The notes under the pieces are model-generated. The model searched no databases and was not told the DNA's origin. It saw only the letters and a list, made by a program, of their open reading frames with translations. The position numbers and the translations under genes were made by a program. From NCBI GenBank assembly GCA_024404025.1, contig JAKSQP010000014.1, forward strand, positions 1 to 64,000: a stretch of 64,000 nucleotides of DNA, given 5' to 3'. Numbering within the stretch: position 1 is the first letter of the stretch; each line of letters starts with the position of its first letter. Origin of the DNA: Clostridia bacterium (GTDB lineage: Bacteria; Bacillota; Clostridia; Oscillospirales; Acutalibacteraceae). Shown piece after piece: positions 28,043 through 36,528 of the stretch.

Positions 28043-28387
28043 TTATCTGATCTGTTCCTTAACTTTTGCTGCCTTACCGACTCTGTCTCTGAGGTAATAA
28101 AGCTTGCTTCTGCGGATTTTACCGTGTCTTACAAGTTCAACCTTGGCAACATTGGGGGAGTGAATCGGGAATACCTTTTCAACACCTACACCGTATGAAA
28201 TACGACGAACTGTGAACGTTTCTGAAACACCTGAACCTCTGCGGGCAATAACGGTGCCTTCAAAAATCTGAATTCTTTCTTTTTCGCCTTCACGGATCTT
28301 AACGTGAACTTTAACTGTGTCACCGATTTCAACAACGGGAATTTCAGCTTTGAGCGAATCCTGAGCGATGAGTTTGAGTGCGTCCAT
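28043..28387 (-). CDS. rplS: 50S ribosomal protein L19
   Basis: L19 (114 residues) is a large-subunit protein at the interface with the small subunit. [28 protein letters not shown] and [20 protein letters not shown] regions are strongly conserved. The ATG is preceded by GGAGG. It has its own promoter, a structured leader and a terminator. Confidence 0.98.
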   Translation of the reverse strand: MDALKLIAQDSLKAEIPVVEIGDTVKVHVKIREGEKERIQIFEGTVIARRGSGVSETFTVRRISYGVGVEKVFPIHSPNVAKVELVRHGKIRRSKLYYLRDRVGKAAKVKEQIR

Positions 28388-28412
28388 AATAATTTTCCTC
28401 CGAATTTTTTCA

Positions 28413-28505
28413 GATGTTCATAACTGCCATCACGCCGAAAGAGGAACATCAGCTTTAATGTTATAAGCATTAAACCCCGTCTTTGCATAAAATTGCTACT
28501 GACGG
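28413..28505 (-). promoter_or_regulatory. Structured rplS mRNA leader, candidate L19 autoregulatory element
   Basis: Between the promoter and rplS the minus-strand RNA can form three consecutive stems: GACGG/CCGTC (28501-28505 with 28477-28481), TTTAATG/CATTAAA (28454-28460 with 28468-28474), and GATGTTC/GAACATC (28413-28419 with 28444-28450). A conserved L19 leader is known in Firmicutes; I see a plausible fold but cannot test it against that family model. Confidence 0.5.
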
Positions 28506-28521
28506 CACAAATGCAGATAAT

Positions 28522-28550
28522 ATATTATCACAACATTCCGGATAATGCAA
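28522..28550 (-). promoter_or_regulatory. Probable promoter of rplS
   Basis: On the minus strand TTGCAT (28545-28550) and TAATAT (28522-28527) are 17 bases apart, with transcription starting near 28515 and a leader of about 130 bases. Confidence 0.65.
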
Positions 28551-28565
28551 GTGTTTTTTTATTTT

Positions 28566-29231
28566 TTATTCAAAAATTTTCAAATCTTCCTTAAGAAGCT
28601 TTATTCTGACAATTTCAACAGCCTCCGCCGTTGCCGAAAGCTCCGCAAAAAGCGCATTGATAAGAAGATCTGCATTAAGATTGACCGTGTTTCCCGATGC
28701 GAGAACGGCGCTGATAATCACCTTTTCTCCGCTTTGCGCAGCAGAGAATGAGCGCACCATTTCGCAAAGATTGACCGTCTTTATGCCCCTCTTGCTTCTT
28801 TTCTCGGCGTTGAGGATCCCGCCGTTCATAACCGATTCCGATTCCGATGCAAATCTTTTCGCTTCGTCCACGGATGCAAACGCAGCCGTTATTTCATATT
28901 CGGCAGCGGCAATTTCATTCGGCTTGTTTTCCGGCTTTGATGCATCAACTATTTCAAGTCCGTCCGGAAGAACGGAATTCATTCTCTCTCTGATTTCTTT
29001 ATTTGTAATACCGTCATCCTCGATCCTGATGTCAAGCGGCTCTCTCATTCCCGTCTGGCCGAGAGGAAGCGGCATAAGAAATGTCATATAAGGATGGGGG
29101 TTGAATCCCTCGGTATACCAAAGAGGAATTTCGGCTCTTCTGACGGCTCTTGTGAAGCATCGGTTCATATCAAGATGGGAAGTGTAAATTGCGAGACCGG
29201 ATTTCTTATACCACAGTCTTATTGATCTCAT
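28566..29231 (-). CDS. DUF2344 protein, TIGR03936 family, partner of radical SAM protein
   Basis: A 221-residue protein that normally sits next to, or is fused to, the TIGR03960-type radical SAM protein, as here. The N terminus IRLWYKKSGLAIYTSHLDMN and the LWYTEGFNPHPYMTFLMPLPLG segment are diagnostic. The biochemical role is not established. ATG 29231 follows GGAGG by 8 bases and lies inside the end of the radical SAM gene (26-base overlap), so the two are probably translated together. Confidence 0.88.
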   Translation of the reverse strand: MRSIRLWYKKSGLAIYTSHLDMNRCFTRAVRRAEIPLWYTEGFNPHPYMTFLMPLPLGQTGMREPLDIRIEDDGITNKEIRERMNSVLPDGLEIVDASKPENKPNEIAAAEYEITAAFASVDEAKRFASESESVMNGGILNAEKRSKRGIKTVNLCEMVRSFSAAQSGEKVIISAVLASGNTVNLNADLLINALFAELSATAEAVEIVRIKLLKEDLKIFE

Positions 29232-31062
29232 TGCACACACCTCCGTTAAGTCTGTTTGCTCCGCAGCCTGCGCATTTTTCACGGCAGCAGGCGGTGGTTA
29301 CGCCCTCGTGAGCCTTTTTATTTTCATTTTCAAGGAATTTCTTCGTTACGCCGTAATCTATATGATCCCACGGAAGAATTTCATTGAATTCCCTGCGCCT
29401 TGCCGTGTAGAAGAACGGATCTATGCCGTTTTCCTCAAAGCTTTCCATCCATTTTTCTCTGTCAAGACATTCATCCCACGAATCAAAATGGCATCCCTTT
29501 CTCCATGCGGTTTCAATGACCGCTCCGAGTCTTCTGTCGCCCCTTGAAAAAACACCTTCAAGGAAGCTCGTCCAGGGCACATGGCGGGAAACATTGACCT
29601 TTCTTGTTTTGACGCAGGAAATGAGATAATTCTGCTTTTCAATAAGCACATCCGGCTTATCCTGCGGTTCCCACTGAAAAGGAGTAAACGGCTTCGGCAC
29701 AAGCGAAGCAAGGCTGACCGAAACGCTCACGCTCTTTCCTTTCGGTCTGTTTTCATTATTATAATATTCATCAACAACAGCCTGCGCAAGATCTGCGATG
29801 CCTTTTATATCTTCTTCGGTTTCGGTGGGAAGACCTATCATAAAATAGAGCTTGACTGCGGTCCAGCCGCCCGAAAATGCCCGGCGGGCAGTTGAAAGCA
29901 CATCTTCTTCGGTAATATTTTTATTGATAACATCACGCAGACGCTGCGTTCCCGCTTCGGGAGCAAAGGTCAGTCCGCTTCTGCGAACGGTATTGAGCTG
30001 CTCCATAAGCTCCTTCGGGAAATTATCAACACGAAGCGACGGAAGAGCGATGTTGATTTTATTTTCGTTTGCCCAGGGAAGCATATTTTTCAGCAGCGGC
30101 TCAAGTCCTTTATAATCGCTTGTGCTTAACGAGCAGAGAGATATTTCGTCATATCCGCTGCTGCCGCATATCTCACGGCACTGTTTTTCGACAACCTCCG
30201 GCGATTTTTCACGCAGAGGTCTGTTGAGGAATCCCGCCTGGCAGAAACGGCAGCCTCTGATGCATCCTCTGAAAATTTCAACAGTCGTTCTGTCGAAAAC
30301 CGTTTCAAGAAACGGAACAACAAATTCAGAAGGCGCAAACATCTTATCAAGGTCCGCAACATTTCTCTTTTCGACCTTTTCGGGTGCACCGCAGGTTGCC
30401 GTTATTGATTTAACGGTATTATCTTCATTGTATTCCACTTCATAAAGGGACGGAACATATACGCCCTTGATTTTTGCGGCCGCTTCAAGAAATCCCCGCT
30501 TTGACGAGCCGTTTTTCTTGCATTCCTTAAGCAGGTCGATAAGCTCCATCGTAACCTCCTCGCCGTCGCCGGGAAGAGTTATATCAAAGAAATCCGCCAT
30601 GGGCTCCGCATTGCAAACGCAGGTGCCGCCGGCAACAACAATGGGAGTTAATTCTTTTCTGTCCGCAGAACGCACGGGAAGGCCCGCAAGATCAAGCATA
30701 TTGAGCACATTAGTGTAGCTCAATTCATATTGCATCGTAAAGCCGATAAGATCAAAATCCCTTATGGGATCGCCGCTTTCAAGCGCATAAAGCGGAATTG
30801 AGTTCTTTCTCATTATTTCTTCCATATCGATCCACGGCGCAAAAACTCTTTCGCACCACGCATCTTCTCTGGAATTGACAAGAGAATAAAGAATCTTCAT
30901 TCCGAGATGGGACATTCCGATTTCGTATGTATCGGGAAAGCAGAAAGCATAGCGGATATCAACGGAATTCTTATCCTTGATAACGCTGTTAAGCTCACCG
31001 CCCGTATATCTGCCGGGCTTCTGAACGCTCAGCAGAAATTTTTCCGTTTCTTTTGGATACAT
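29206..31062 (-). CDS. radical SAM protein, TIGR03960 family
   Basis: A 618-residue protein with an N-terminal B12-binding-like region (GMSHLGMKILYSLVN, then DLIGFTMQYELSYTN) and a radical SAM domain whose cluster cysteines are 267, 271 and 274 (CIRGCRFC). The C terminus has extra cysteines (CCREKCAGCG) that may hold a second iron-sulfur cluster. The reaction is unknown; the gene pair is often near the L21/L27 or SpoIVF genes. It lies just downstream of spoIVFB. Confidence 0.88.
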   Translation of the reverse strand: MYPKETEKFLLSVQKPGRYTGGELNSVIKDKNSVDIRYAFCFPDTYEIGMSHLGMKILYSLVNSREDAWCERVFAPWIDMEEIMRKNSIPLYALESGDPIRDFDLIGFTMQYELSYTNVLNMLDLAGLPVRSADRKELTPIVVAGGTCVCNAEPMADFFDITLPGDGEEVTMELIDLLKECKKNGSSKRGFLEAAAKIKGVYVPSLYEVEYNEDNTVKSITATCGAPEKVEKRNVADLDKMFAPSEFVVPFLETVFDRTTVEIFRGCIRGCRFCQAGFLNRPLREKSPEVVEKQCREICGSSGYDEISLCSLSTSDYKGLEPLLKNMLPWANENKINIALPSLRVDNFPKELMEQLNTVRRSGLTFAPEAGTQRLRDVINKNITEEDVLSTARRAFSGGWTAVKLYFMIGLPTETEEDIKGIADLAQAVVDEYYNNENRPKGKSVSVSVSLASLVPKPFTPFQWEPQDKPDVLIEKQNYLISCVKTRKVNVSRHVPWTSFLEGVFSRGDRRLGAVIETAWRKGCHFDSWDECLDREKWMESFEENGIDPFFYTARRREFNEILPWDHIDYGVTKKFLENENKKAHEGVTTACCREKCAGCGANRLNGGVCNEINKTVV

Positions 31063-31118
31063 AAGTATGCTCCTTAAATTCAGATATACATTAATATATC
31101 ACATTCTTTCCGAAAAAT

Positions 31119-31724
31119 CTATACTCTGATTCGTTTTTTCTCCGATATTCCCGCTCCCGTAAGATAAAGTGCGGAAGCAAGCAGAGAAAAATTTCCGGTT
31201 TTTGCCGCTGCCGGAATTCCCGAAAGCAGCAGCGGTATCGTGACGGCGATCGAAACGGCATTGCAGATTTTTTCCGCCATTTCGGTTTTCATCATTCTGC
31301 AAAGCGCGGAGAAAAGGATATTGCCTCCGTCGAGCGGCCTTATCGGAATAAGATTGAACAATCCCGTTATCAGACTTATCAGCGCCCATGTTTTCAGAGT
31401 TTCATTCATGGCGGAAATAAGAATCAGAAAAAGCGAAAGCACAAAATTTGCAAACGGTCCGGAGGCAAAAATGATTATTTCATTTATCCTGCCGTGGGAA
31501 GCTGTCGGCAGCCTTTCAAGTTTAATTCCGTAAAATGAGAAAACTATTCTTTCCGGCTTTTCGCCCATTGCCCACAGGCAGAGAATATGCCCTGCTTCAT
31601 GAAAAACACAGCAGAAAAGCGCCAGCGCACATATTCCGCTTTCATCAATTATGAGCATCAGCGTGATTATCGCCGCAAAGGATATATTTATTCTGATGTC
31701 GGTATCGGCTAAATTAAGCTTCAT
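31119..31724 (-). CDS. spoIVFB: M50 family site-2 metalloprotease, SpoIVFB-like
   Basis: A 201-residue multi-pass membrane protease with zinc motif FHEAGH and the second motif NLIPIRPLDGG. SpoIVFB cuts pro-sigma-K in the mother-cell side of the forespore membrane during sporulation. The pairing with an M23-domain membrane protein immediately upstream matches the spoIVFA-spoIVFB operon of Bacillus. I chose ATG 31724, which gives the compact MKLNLADTDIRIN opening; an in-frame upstream start at 31757 is possible. It overlaps spoIVFA by 11 bases. Confidence 0.82.
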   Translation of the reverse strand: MKLNLADTDIRINISFAAIITLMLIIDESGICALALFCCVFHEAGHILCLWAMGEKPERIVFSFYGIKLERLPTASHGRINEIIIFASGPFANFVLSLFLILISAMNETLKTWALISLITGLFNLIPIRPLDGGNILFSALCRMMKTEMAEKICNAVSIAVTIPLLLSGIPAAAKTGNFSLLASALYLTGAGISEKKRIRV

Positions 31725-32574
31725 ATCCGTCCGGGAACAGAAGGAGAGCCGGGTCAACTCTTATACCGCCGATTCTGATTTCAAAATGCAGATGCGGTCC
31801 GGTTGACCATCCGGTTGAGCCGGAAAGACCGATAACCTCTCCCCTGCGGATAACCGCTCCTTCTTCGGCATATATTTCCGAAAGATGGCAATAGTAGGTT
31901 TCAAGTCCGTCGGAATGCTTTATCAGAACATATTTTCCCCAGTCATCCTCTTCGCCCGTTTCTTCAACCGTTCCGTAAAAAACCGTTCTGACCTGCGAGC
32001 CGTTCGGAGCAGCAAGGTCAATGCCGGTATGAAAACCGTATTTTCCCGAAACGGGATTAACTCTGTAACCGAACGGCGATGTTACCCTTTTTGAATCAAC
32101 GGGCATACACGGCTCTGCATTAATTTTATAGGATGAGAAGGATGTTCCTTTTGCGGCTTCCTTTCCCTCAACATCTCTGCCTCCGGAATCTTCGCCCGTG
32201 AATGCCGCTGCGGCAACGGTTTCGCCGGTTTCATCATTAACCGCCGAATTCTCCGCAGCCGCTTCGTCAAACGGCTTTATAACATATTCCGCTCCGGTTT
32301 TTACTCTTTCAATGATTTCACCGATACTCATATTCTTTTCGGTTATTTTTGAAAAATCCGCTTTCATTCTGTCAAATGCGGCGGAATTCACCTTTGAAAT
32401 CAGAAAAATTGCCGCAACGCCGATTGCACATATTGCAATCTGAATTTTAAGGATTTTTAAAAATGCCTCACTCTTTTCGGCCGATTTCTTTTTTCGCAGC
32501 GAGCGTATCGGGATATCTGCTCTCTCTTCTCTTTTTGCTCTGTATTCCCTCGGGGATTCAAATTCACCGTTCAT
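31714..32574 (-). CDS. spoIVFA: M23 metallopeptidase-domain membrane protein, SpoIVFA-like
   Basis: A 286-residue protein with a basic cytoplasmic N terminus, one membrane helix (about 43-60), a linker and a C-terminal LytM/M23 domain. In Bacillus SpoIVFA holds SpoIVFB in an inhibited complex. Here the peptidase motifs are intact: His182 and Asp186 (FHTGID), His230 (YYCHLSE) and His261/His263 (HLHFE). It could therefore be an active peptidoglycan endopeptidase as well as a scaffold. The assignment rests on domain order and the adjacent spoIVFB gene; another cell-wall hydrolase is the alternative. Confidence 0.75.
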   Translation of the reverse strand: MNGEFESPREYRAKREERADIPIRSLRKKKSAEKSEAFLKILKIQIAICAIGVAAIFLISKVNSAAFDRMKADFSKITEKNMSIGEIIERVKTGAEYVIKPFDEAAAENSAVNDETGETVAAAAFTGEDSGGRDVEGKEAAKGTSFSSYKINAEPCMPVDSKRVTSPFGYRVNPVSGKYGFHTGIDLAAPNGSQVRTVFYGTVEETGEEDDWGKYVLIKHSDGLETYYCHLSEIYAEEGAVIRRGEVIGLSGSTGWSTGPHLHFEIRIGGIRVDPALLLFPDGYEA

Positions 32575-32691
32575 AAAATATCTCCAATGTTTTTTTAGAA
32601 TTATATTCGCTCAAAGCGCCCGATATAACCGTAACATACCGAAAAGGTCAATAATATAATGATAGAGAAAAAAATAACAGGAGGTAAGTCA

Positions 32692-33492
32692 ATGGATAAC
32701 AAAGATATTGAGAAGCTTATGGATAAATACAAAAAAGAAATGCTCGAATTCAGCAAAAAAAATTCATCGGCAGGTTATGCGTCAAATGATGCCGGACCCG
32801 ACGAAAAGGAAGCCATGCTCGCAAATGCAATTCAGAGCGGCACATCCGTTCAGCGTGACCGCCGTGACCCGGTAACCCAAAAGGATGATTCTCCGCAGGA
32901 GAAAAAAAAGACGGTTGAAATTCCGAAAAGCGATTTTTCGGTTGCCGATTCCTATTCTCCCGACCTCATCTGCGGAACGGAAACGGATTCGGATGTGAGA
33001 AGAAATCTCATCAGAGAATGCGAAGCCATCTCGTCAAATCCGGATGCGACCGCCGAGCAAAAAACGAGATGCGCCGAAATAACGCAATTTCTTTCCGATC
33101 ACAAGGAAAACGGTCTTCTCCGGGTTGAAGTTTTTGCTTCAGACAGAGTTTACGGAATCAGCAGCGCAAGAGTTCTGATTTTCCTTCCGCTTCCCGGCGG
33201 AAATATAACTCTTTTTGACGGACTCACAAACATAAACGGCGAAACGGCAAGCGTTCGTCTGCCCGCCCCGGCAAAGTCGCTTTCGCTCACTCCTTCGGAT
33301 AATAAGACGCTTCCGTATTCGGTATATTCCGTTTATGTTGAGCGCACCGGTTTTGTTCCGGCGGCGTTCGGAAATGTACCCGTTTTTTCGGAAATCGAAT
33401 CGGTTCAGCCCGTTCAGATGCTTTCGGAAGCATCCGAAGCTTCAGACCCGGCTCCCATTGTAACAGACGAAAGTCAATCCAATTATCTTTGA
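32692..33492 (+). CDS. unrecognised protein with a carboxypeptidase-regulatory-like domain
   Basis: A 266-residue protein of unknown function with no signal peptide or membrane helix. The N-terminal ~95 residues are charged and probably disordered. From about residue 150 (LLRVEVFASDRVYGISSARV) the sequence looks like a beta-sandwich of the carboxypeptidase-regulatory or transthyretin type, with FDGLTNINGETASVRLPAP as the usual turn. ATG 32692 is set by AGGAGG. It lies 13 bases before a peptidoglycan-binding protein gene and is divergent from spoIVFA, so a spore-envelope role is plausible but inferred only from position. Confidence 0.75.
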   Translation: MDNKDIEKLMDKYKKEMLEFSKKNSSAGYASNDAGPDEKEAMLANAIQSGTSVQRDRRDPVTQKDDSPQEKKKTVEIPKSDFSVADSYSPDLICGTETDSDVRRNLIRECEAISSNPDATAEQKTRCAEITQFLSDHKENGLLRVEVFASDRVYGISSARVLIFLPLPGGNITLFDGLTNINGETASVRLPAPAKSLSLTPSDNKTLPYSVYSVYVERTGFVPAAFGNVPVFSEIESVQPVQMLSEASEASDPAPIVTDESQSNYL

Positions 33493-33505
33493 AAGGAGTG
33501 AAATT

Positions 33506-34849
33506 ATGGCAACACCCGTTATACCGACTTATATAACAGTTCATCTCGGCAGCCCCTCATCATCGGCGGCAAATGTCAGAGTACCTTTTACCGATTACAT
33601 CAAAAATGTTGCTTCAAGCGAAATTTATCCCACCTGGCCGACCAATGCACTCATCGCCAATATTTACTGCCATATTTCATTCGCACTCAACCGTGTATAT
33701 TCGGAATATTACCGCAGCAGAGGTTATAATTTTGATATAACCAATTCGACTGCTTATGACCAGGCTTTTATAAACGGCAGAGATATTTTCACGAACATCA
33801 GCCAGATAGTTGACAGCATTTTCAACAACTATGTTGTCAAAGGCAGCCAGATCCAGCCGTATTTCACCGAATATTGCGACGGACGCACCGTCACCTGCGA
33901 CGGTCTCTCGCAATGGGGCTCGGTTTCTCTTGCAAATCAGGGCAGAACTCCGACGCAGATCCTGCGTTATTATTACGGAAACGACATAAACATCGTTATG
34001 AATGCGCCGGTGAGAGATATTACCGAATCTTACCCCGGAGTGCTTTTGAGATTAGGCTCCGCCGGAGAAGATGTCAGAACAATTCAGAAAGAGCTGAACA
34101 GAATCAGAGCAAACTACCCTTCAATAACCAAAATCAGCGACACCAACGGAATATTCGATGCTGCAACGAGGTCCGCAGTCCGCCAGTTTCAGAGCATATT
34201 CAACCTTGATACCGACGGAATAGTCGGCAAAGCGACCTGGTATAAAATCAAGCAGATTTACAACGCCGTCAAGAAGGTTTCGGAGCTTTATTCGGAGGGC
34301 ATAACCATAAGCGAAATCGAAAGAATTTACAGCACGGTATTGAGAAGAGGCAGCAGGGGCAATGAGGTCAAGGTAGTTCAGTATTATCTTGCATTCATCG
34401 GCTTTTTCAACAGCCGTCTTCCGCAGATCGACGTTGACGGAATATTCGGAGCAGACACGGAAAACGCAGTAAGAACATTTCAAAGGCAATACGGGCTGAC
34501 GGTTGACGGAATAATCGGCAGGCAGACCTGGTATGCCATTCAGGATGTATATTACGGCATTCTGAATTCGCTGCCGGATGAATATTCATCCTATTCCTCG
34601 CTCCTTTATCCCGGATATGCTCTCACAACGGGCGCAAGCGGAAATGTTGTTGTTCAGCTTCAGACCTTCCTGCGTGTTATCGCCCAAAACAACAGAGCAG
34701 TTCCGCTCATCACCGTTGACGGCGTTTACGGCGAGCAGACAAAGAATGCGGTCATCGCCGTTCAGAAGCTGAAAGGGCTGACGCAGAACGGAGCGGTCGG
34801 TCCCCTTACATGGAACGCAATAGTTAATCTGTATAACGAATACCGCTGA
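33506..34849 (+). CDS. SpoIID-like domain protein with three peptidoglycan-binding domains
   Basis: A 447-residue protein. The N-terminal ~165 residues resemble SpoIID/LytB: VPFTDYIKNVASSEIYPTWP (the conserved Glu is present), FDITNSTAYDQAF, and later CDGLSQWGSVSLANQG and ILRYYYG. Three PG_binding_1 repeats follow at about 175-245, 270-345 and 370-445, each with a LRxGSxGxxVxxxQ-type start and a DGIxGxxTxxAV core. There is no signal peptide, so it would act in the mother cell or be packaged in the spore. SpoIID itself is a lytic transglycosylase acting during engulfment; this is a separate domain architecture. AAAGGAG precedes the ATG. Confidence 0.82.
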   Translation: MATPVIPTYITVHLGSPSSSAANVRVPFTDYIKNVASSEIYPTWPTNALIANIYCHISFALNRVYSEYYRSRGYNFDITNSTAYDQAFINGRDIFTNISQIVDSIFNNYVVKGSQIQPYFTEYCDGRTVTCDGLSQWGSVSLANQGRTPTQILRYYYGNDINIVMNAPVRDITESYPGVLLRLGSAGEDVRTIQKELNRIRANYPSITKISDTNGIFDAATRSAVRQFQSIFNLDTDGIVGKATWYKIKQIYNAVKKVSELYSEGITISEIERIYSTVLRRGSRGNEVKVVQYYLAFIGFFNSRLPQIDVDGIFGADTENAVRTFQRQYGLTVDGIIGRQTWYAIQDVYYGILNSLPDEYSSYSSLLYPGYALTTGASGNVVVQLQTFLRVIAQNNRAVPLITVDGVYGEQTKNAVIAVQKLKGLTQNGAVGPLTWNAIVNLYNEYR

Positions 34850-34918
34850 AAAATCCGCAAATAATATCGAAAAAAGAGGCTGCCGTTTCAATGCGGCAGT
34901 CTCCGCTCGGAGGATATA

Positions 34919-36340
34919 ATGGCGGATAATTTTACATCGGATTTCACAAAGAACATTGAGATGACAGACGACAGCCTGAGGCTGAACTGCAGCTATGATA
35001 TTATCGGCAGAAATATCAGAGCCGCCGATAAAAAAATCAGAATATATTTCATCGACGGGCTCTGCAAGGACGATATGGCTGAAAAAATAACATCGTTTCT
35101 TATGAAGCTCACTCCGGACAAGCTTGCCGGAATAACAGATGCGAGAACTTTTGCGGACACCTTTATTCCGTACGCCGAAACAGATATAATTTCAGGCAGG
35201 AATCAGTTTATCGGCAGGGTGCTTTCGGGAAGCATCGGCATTATCATCGAAGGCTTTTCCGAAGCCTTTGCCGCCGACGCAAGAACTTACCCCGTGCGCT
35301 CGGTCAACGAGCCGGAAAATGACCGGGTCCTGCGAGGCGCTCATGACGGATTTATTGAATCGGTTTTATTCAACACTGCTCTTATCCGCCGCAGAATAAG
35401 GGATGTCAACCTGACAATGCAGGCTCACTCAATAGGAAAAAGATCGCAGACGGATGTTGTTGTGTGCTATATGAATAACAGAGTCAATCCCAAAATGCTC
35501 AACAAGCTCAACGAAAAGCTCAATTCCATTGACATTGATGCGCTCACGATGGGGCAGGAAAGCCTGCTTGAATGCCTTGTGCCGAAGCAGAGGCTGAATC
35601 CGTTTCCGAAGGTCAGATATACCGAAAGACCCGATGCCGCCGCCGCAAGCATTCTCGAGGGCAGCATTCTGATTCTGACAGATAACTCTCCCGCCGCAAT
35701 GATAATTCCCTCCGGCATTTTTGATTTTCTTCAGGACACAAACGATTTTTATATGTCACCCGTTGTCGGCTCATATATGAGAATCATGAGAATGTTCATT
35801 TTTGCGCTTACTCTTCTTATGATCCCGATATGGTATCTTCTTATCCGCAATCCGGGATATATCCCGGAATGGCTTTCATTCATAAAAATCGAAGAGCCGA
35901 ATTCCGTGCCTGTTTTTGCCCAGCTTCTGATAGTTGAGGTCGTTATTGACACGATGAAACTCGCCTCGATCAACACCCCCTCCGCCCTTACAAACTCCTT
36001 CGGCGTTATCGGAGCGCTCGTGCTTGGTGAATTTGCGGTTTCCGCCGGATGGTTTGTTGCCGAAATCGTGCTTTATATGGCATTCGTTGCAATGTCCAAC
36101 TTCGCCCAGCCGAGTTTTGAGCTTGGCTATGCCTTCAAAATGCTGCGTGTTATGTTCATTGTGATGATATGGCTTTTCAATTTTTACGGCTTCATTGCCG
36201 GGATCGCAATCATCATCGCCATGCTTTCATCGGTCAAAACCGTTACCGGCCAATGTTATCTTTATCCGCTTATTCCGTTTAACGGAAAAGCTCTTTTAAG
36301 TCTTTTGCTCAGACTTCCGATAAACGACAAAAATTGCTGA
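34919..36340 (+). CDS. spore germination protein, GerA family (GerAA/SpoVAF type)
   Basis: A 473-residue protein with a soluble N-terminal domain (~270 residues) and about five membrane helices starting near residue 290. LIRRRIRDVNLTMQAHSIGK, TDNSPAAMIIPSGIFDFLQ and EDFYMSP-like DTNDFYMSPVVGSYMRIMRM are GerA-family signatures. GerAA-type proteins sit in the spore inner membrane and act in germinant sensing or ion release. No GerB or GerC gene is adjacent, so it is an orphan subunit, perhaps closer to SpoVAF. AGGAGG precedes the ATG; a small CTGCCG/CGGCAG hairpin lies in the 69-base gap upstream. Confidence 0.88.
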   Translation: MADNFTSDFTKNIEMTDDSLRLNCSYDIIGRNIRAADKKIRIYFIDGLCKDDMAEKITSFLMKLTPDKLAGITDARTFADTFIPYAETDIISGRNQFIGRVLSGSIGIIIEGFSEAFAADARTYPVRSVNEPENDRVLRGAHDGFIESVLFNTALIRRRIRDVNLTMQAHSIGKRSQTDVVVCYMNNRVNPKMLNKLNEKLNSIDIDALTMGQESLLECLVPKQRLNPFPKVRYTERPDAAAASILEGSILILTDNSPAAMIIPSGIFDFLQDTNDFYMSPVVGSYMRIMRMFIFALTLLMIPIWYLLIRNPGYIPEWLSFIKIEEPNSVPVFAQLLIVEVVIDTMKLASINTPSALTNSFGVIGALVLGEFAVSAGWFVAEIVLYMAFVAMSNFAQPSFELGYAFKMLRVMFIVMIWLFNFYGFIAGIAIIIAMLSSVKTVTGQCYLYPLIPFNGKALLSLLLRLPINDKNC

Positions 36341-36386
36341 TTTTTTTCTCCTGATGTTAAATTTCTTTGTTTTTATTTATATAATA

Positions 36387-36420
36387 TTGACTTTTCAGGT
36401 TTCCGTGATAAAATTATAAT
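36387..36420 (+). promoter_or_regulatory. Promoter region of pckG
   Basis: TTGACT (36387-36392) and TAAAAT (36409-36414) are 16 bases apart. A second -10-like TATAAT directly follows (36415-36420). Transcription should start near 36421-36427, giving a leader of about 105 bases. No terminator for the germination gene is visible in 36341-36386. Confidence 0.65.
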
Positions 36421-36428
36421 GGGTAAAG

Positions 36429-36476
36429 TTGGAGCGCCTTTTTAAATATATTGATTATGCAAGTCAGGTGCTCCAA
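36429..36476 (+). promoter_or_regulatory. Leader hairpin upstream of pckG
   Basis: TTGGAGCGCCT (36429-36439) and AGGTGCTCCAA (36466-36476) can form an 11-bp RNA stem with one G-U pair and a 26-base AT-rich loop. It lies at the very 5' end of the predicted transcript and has no T-run, so it is not a terminator; it may stabilise the mRNA or bind a regulator. Confidence 0.5.
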
Positions 36477-36528
36477 TCCTGCAAAATTAATAAAGTTGTT
36501 TTTCCGACTACTGAAAGGAGAATGGACT

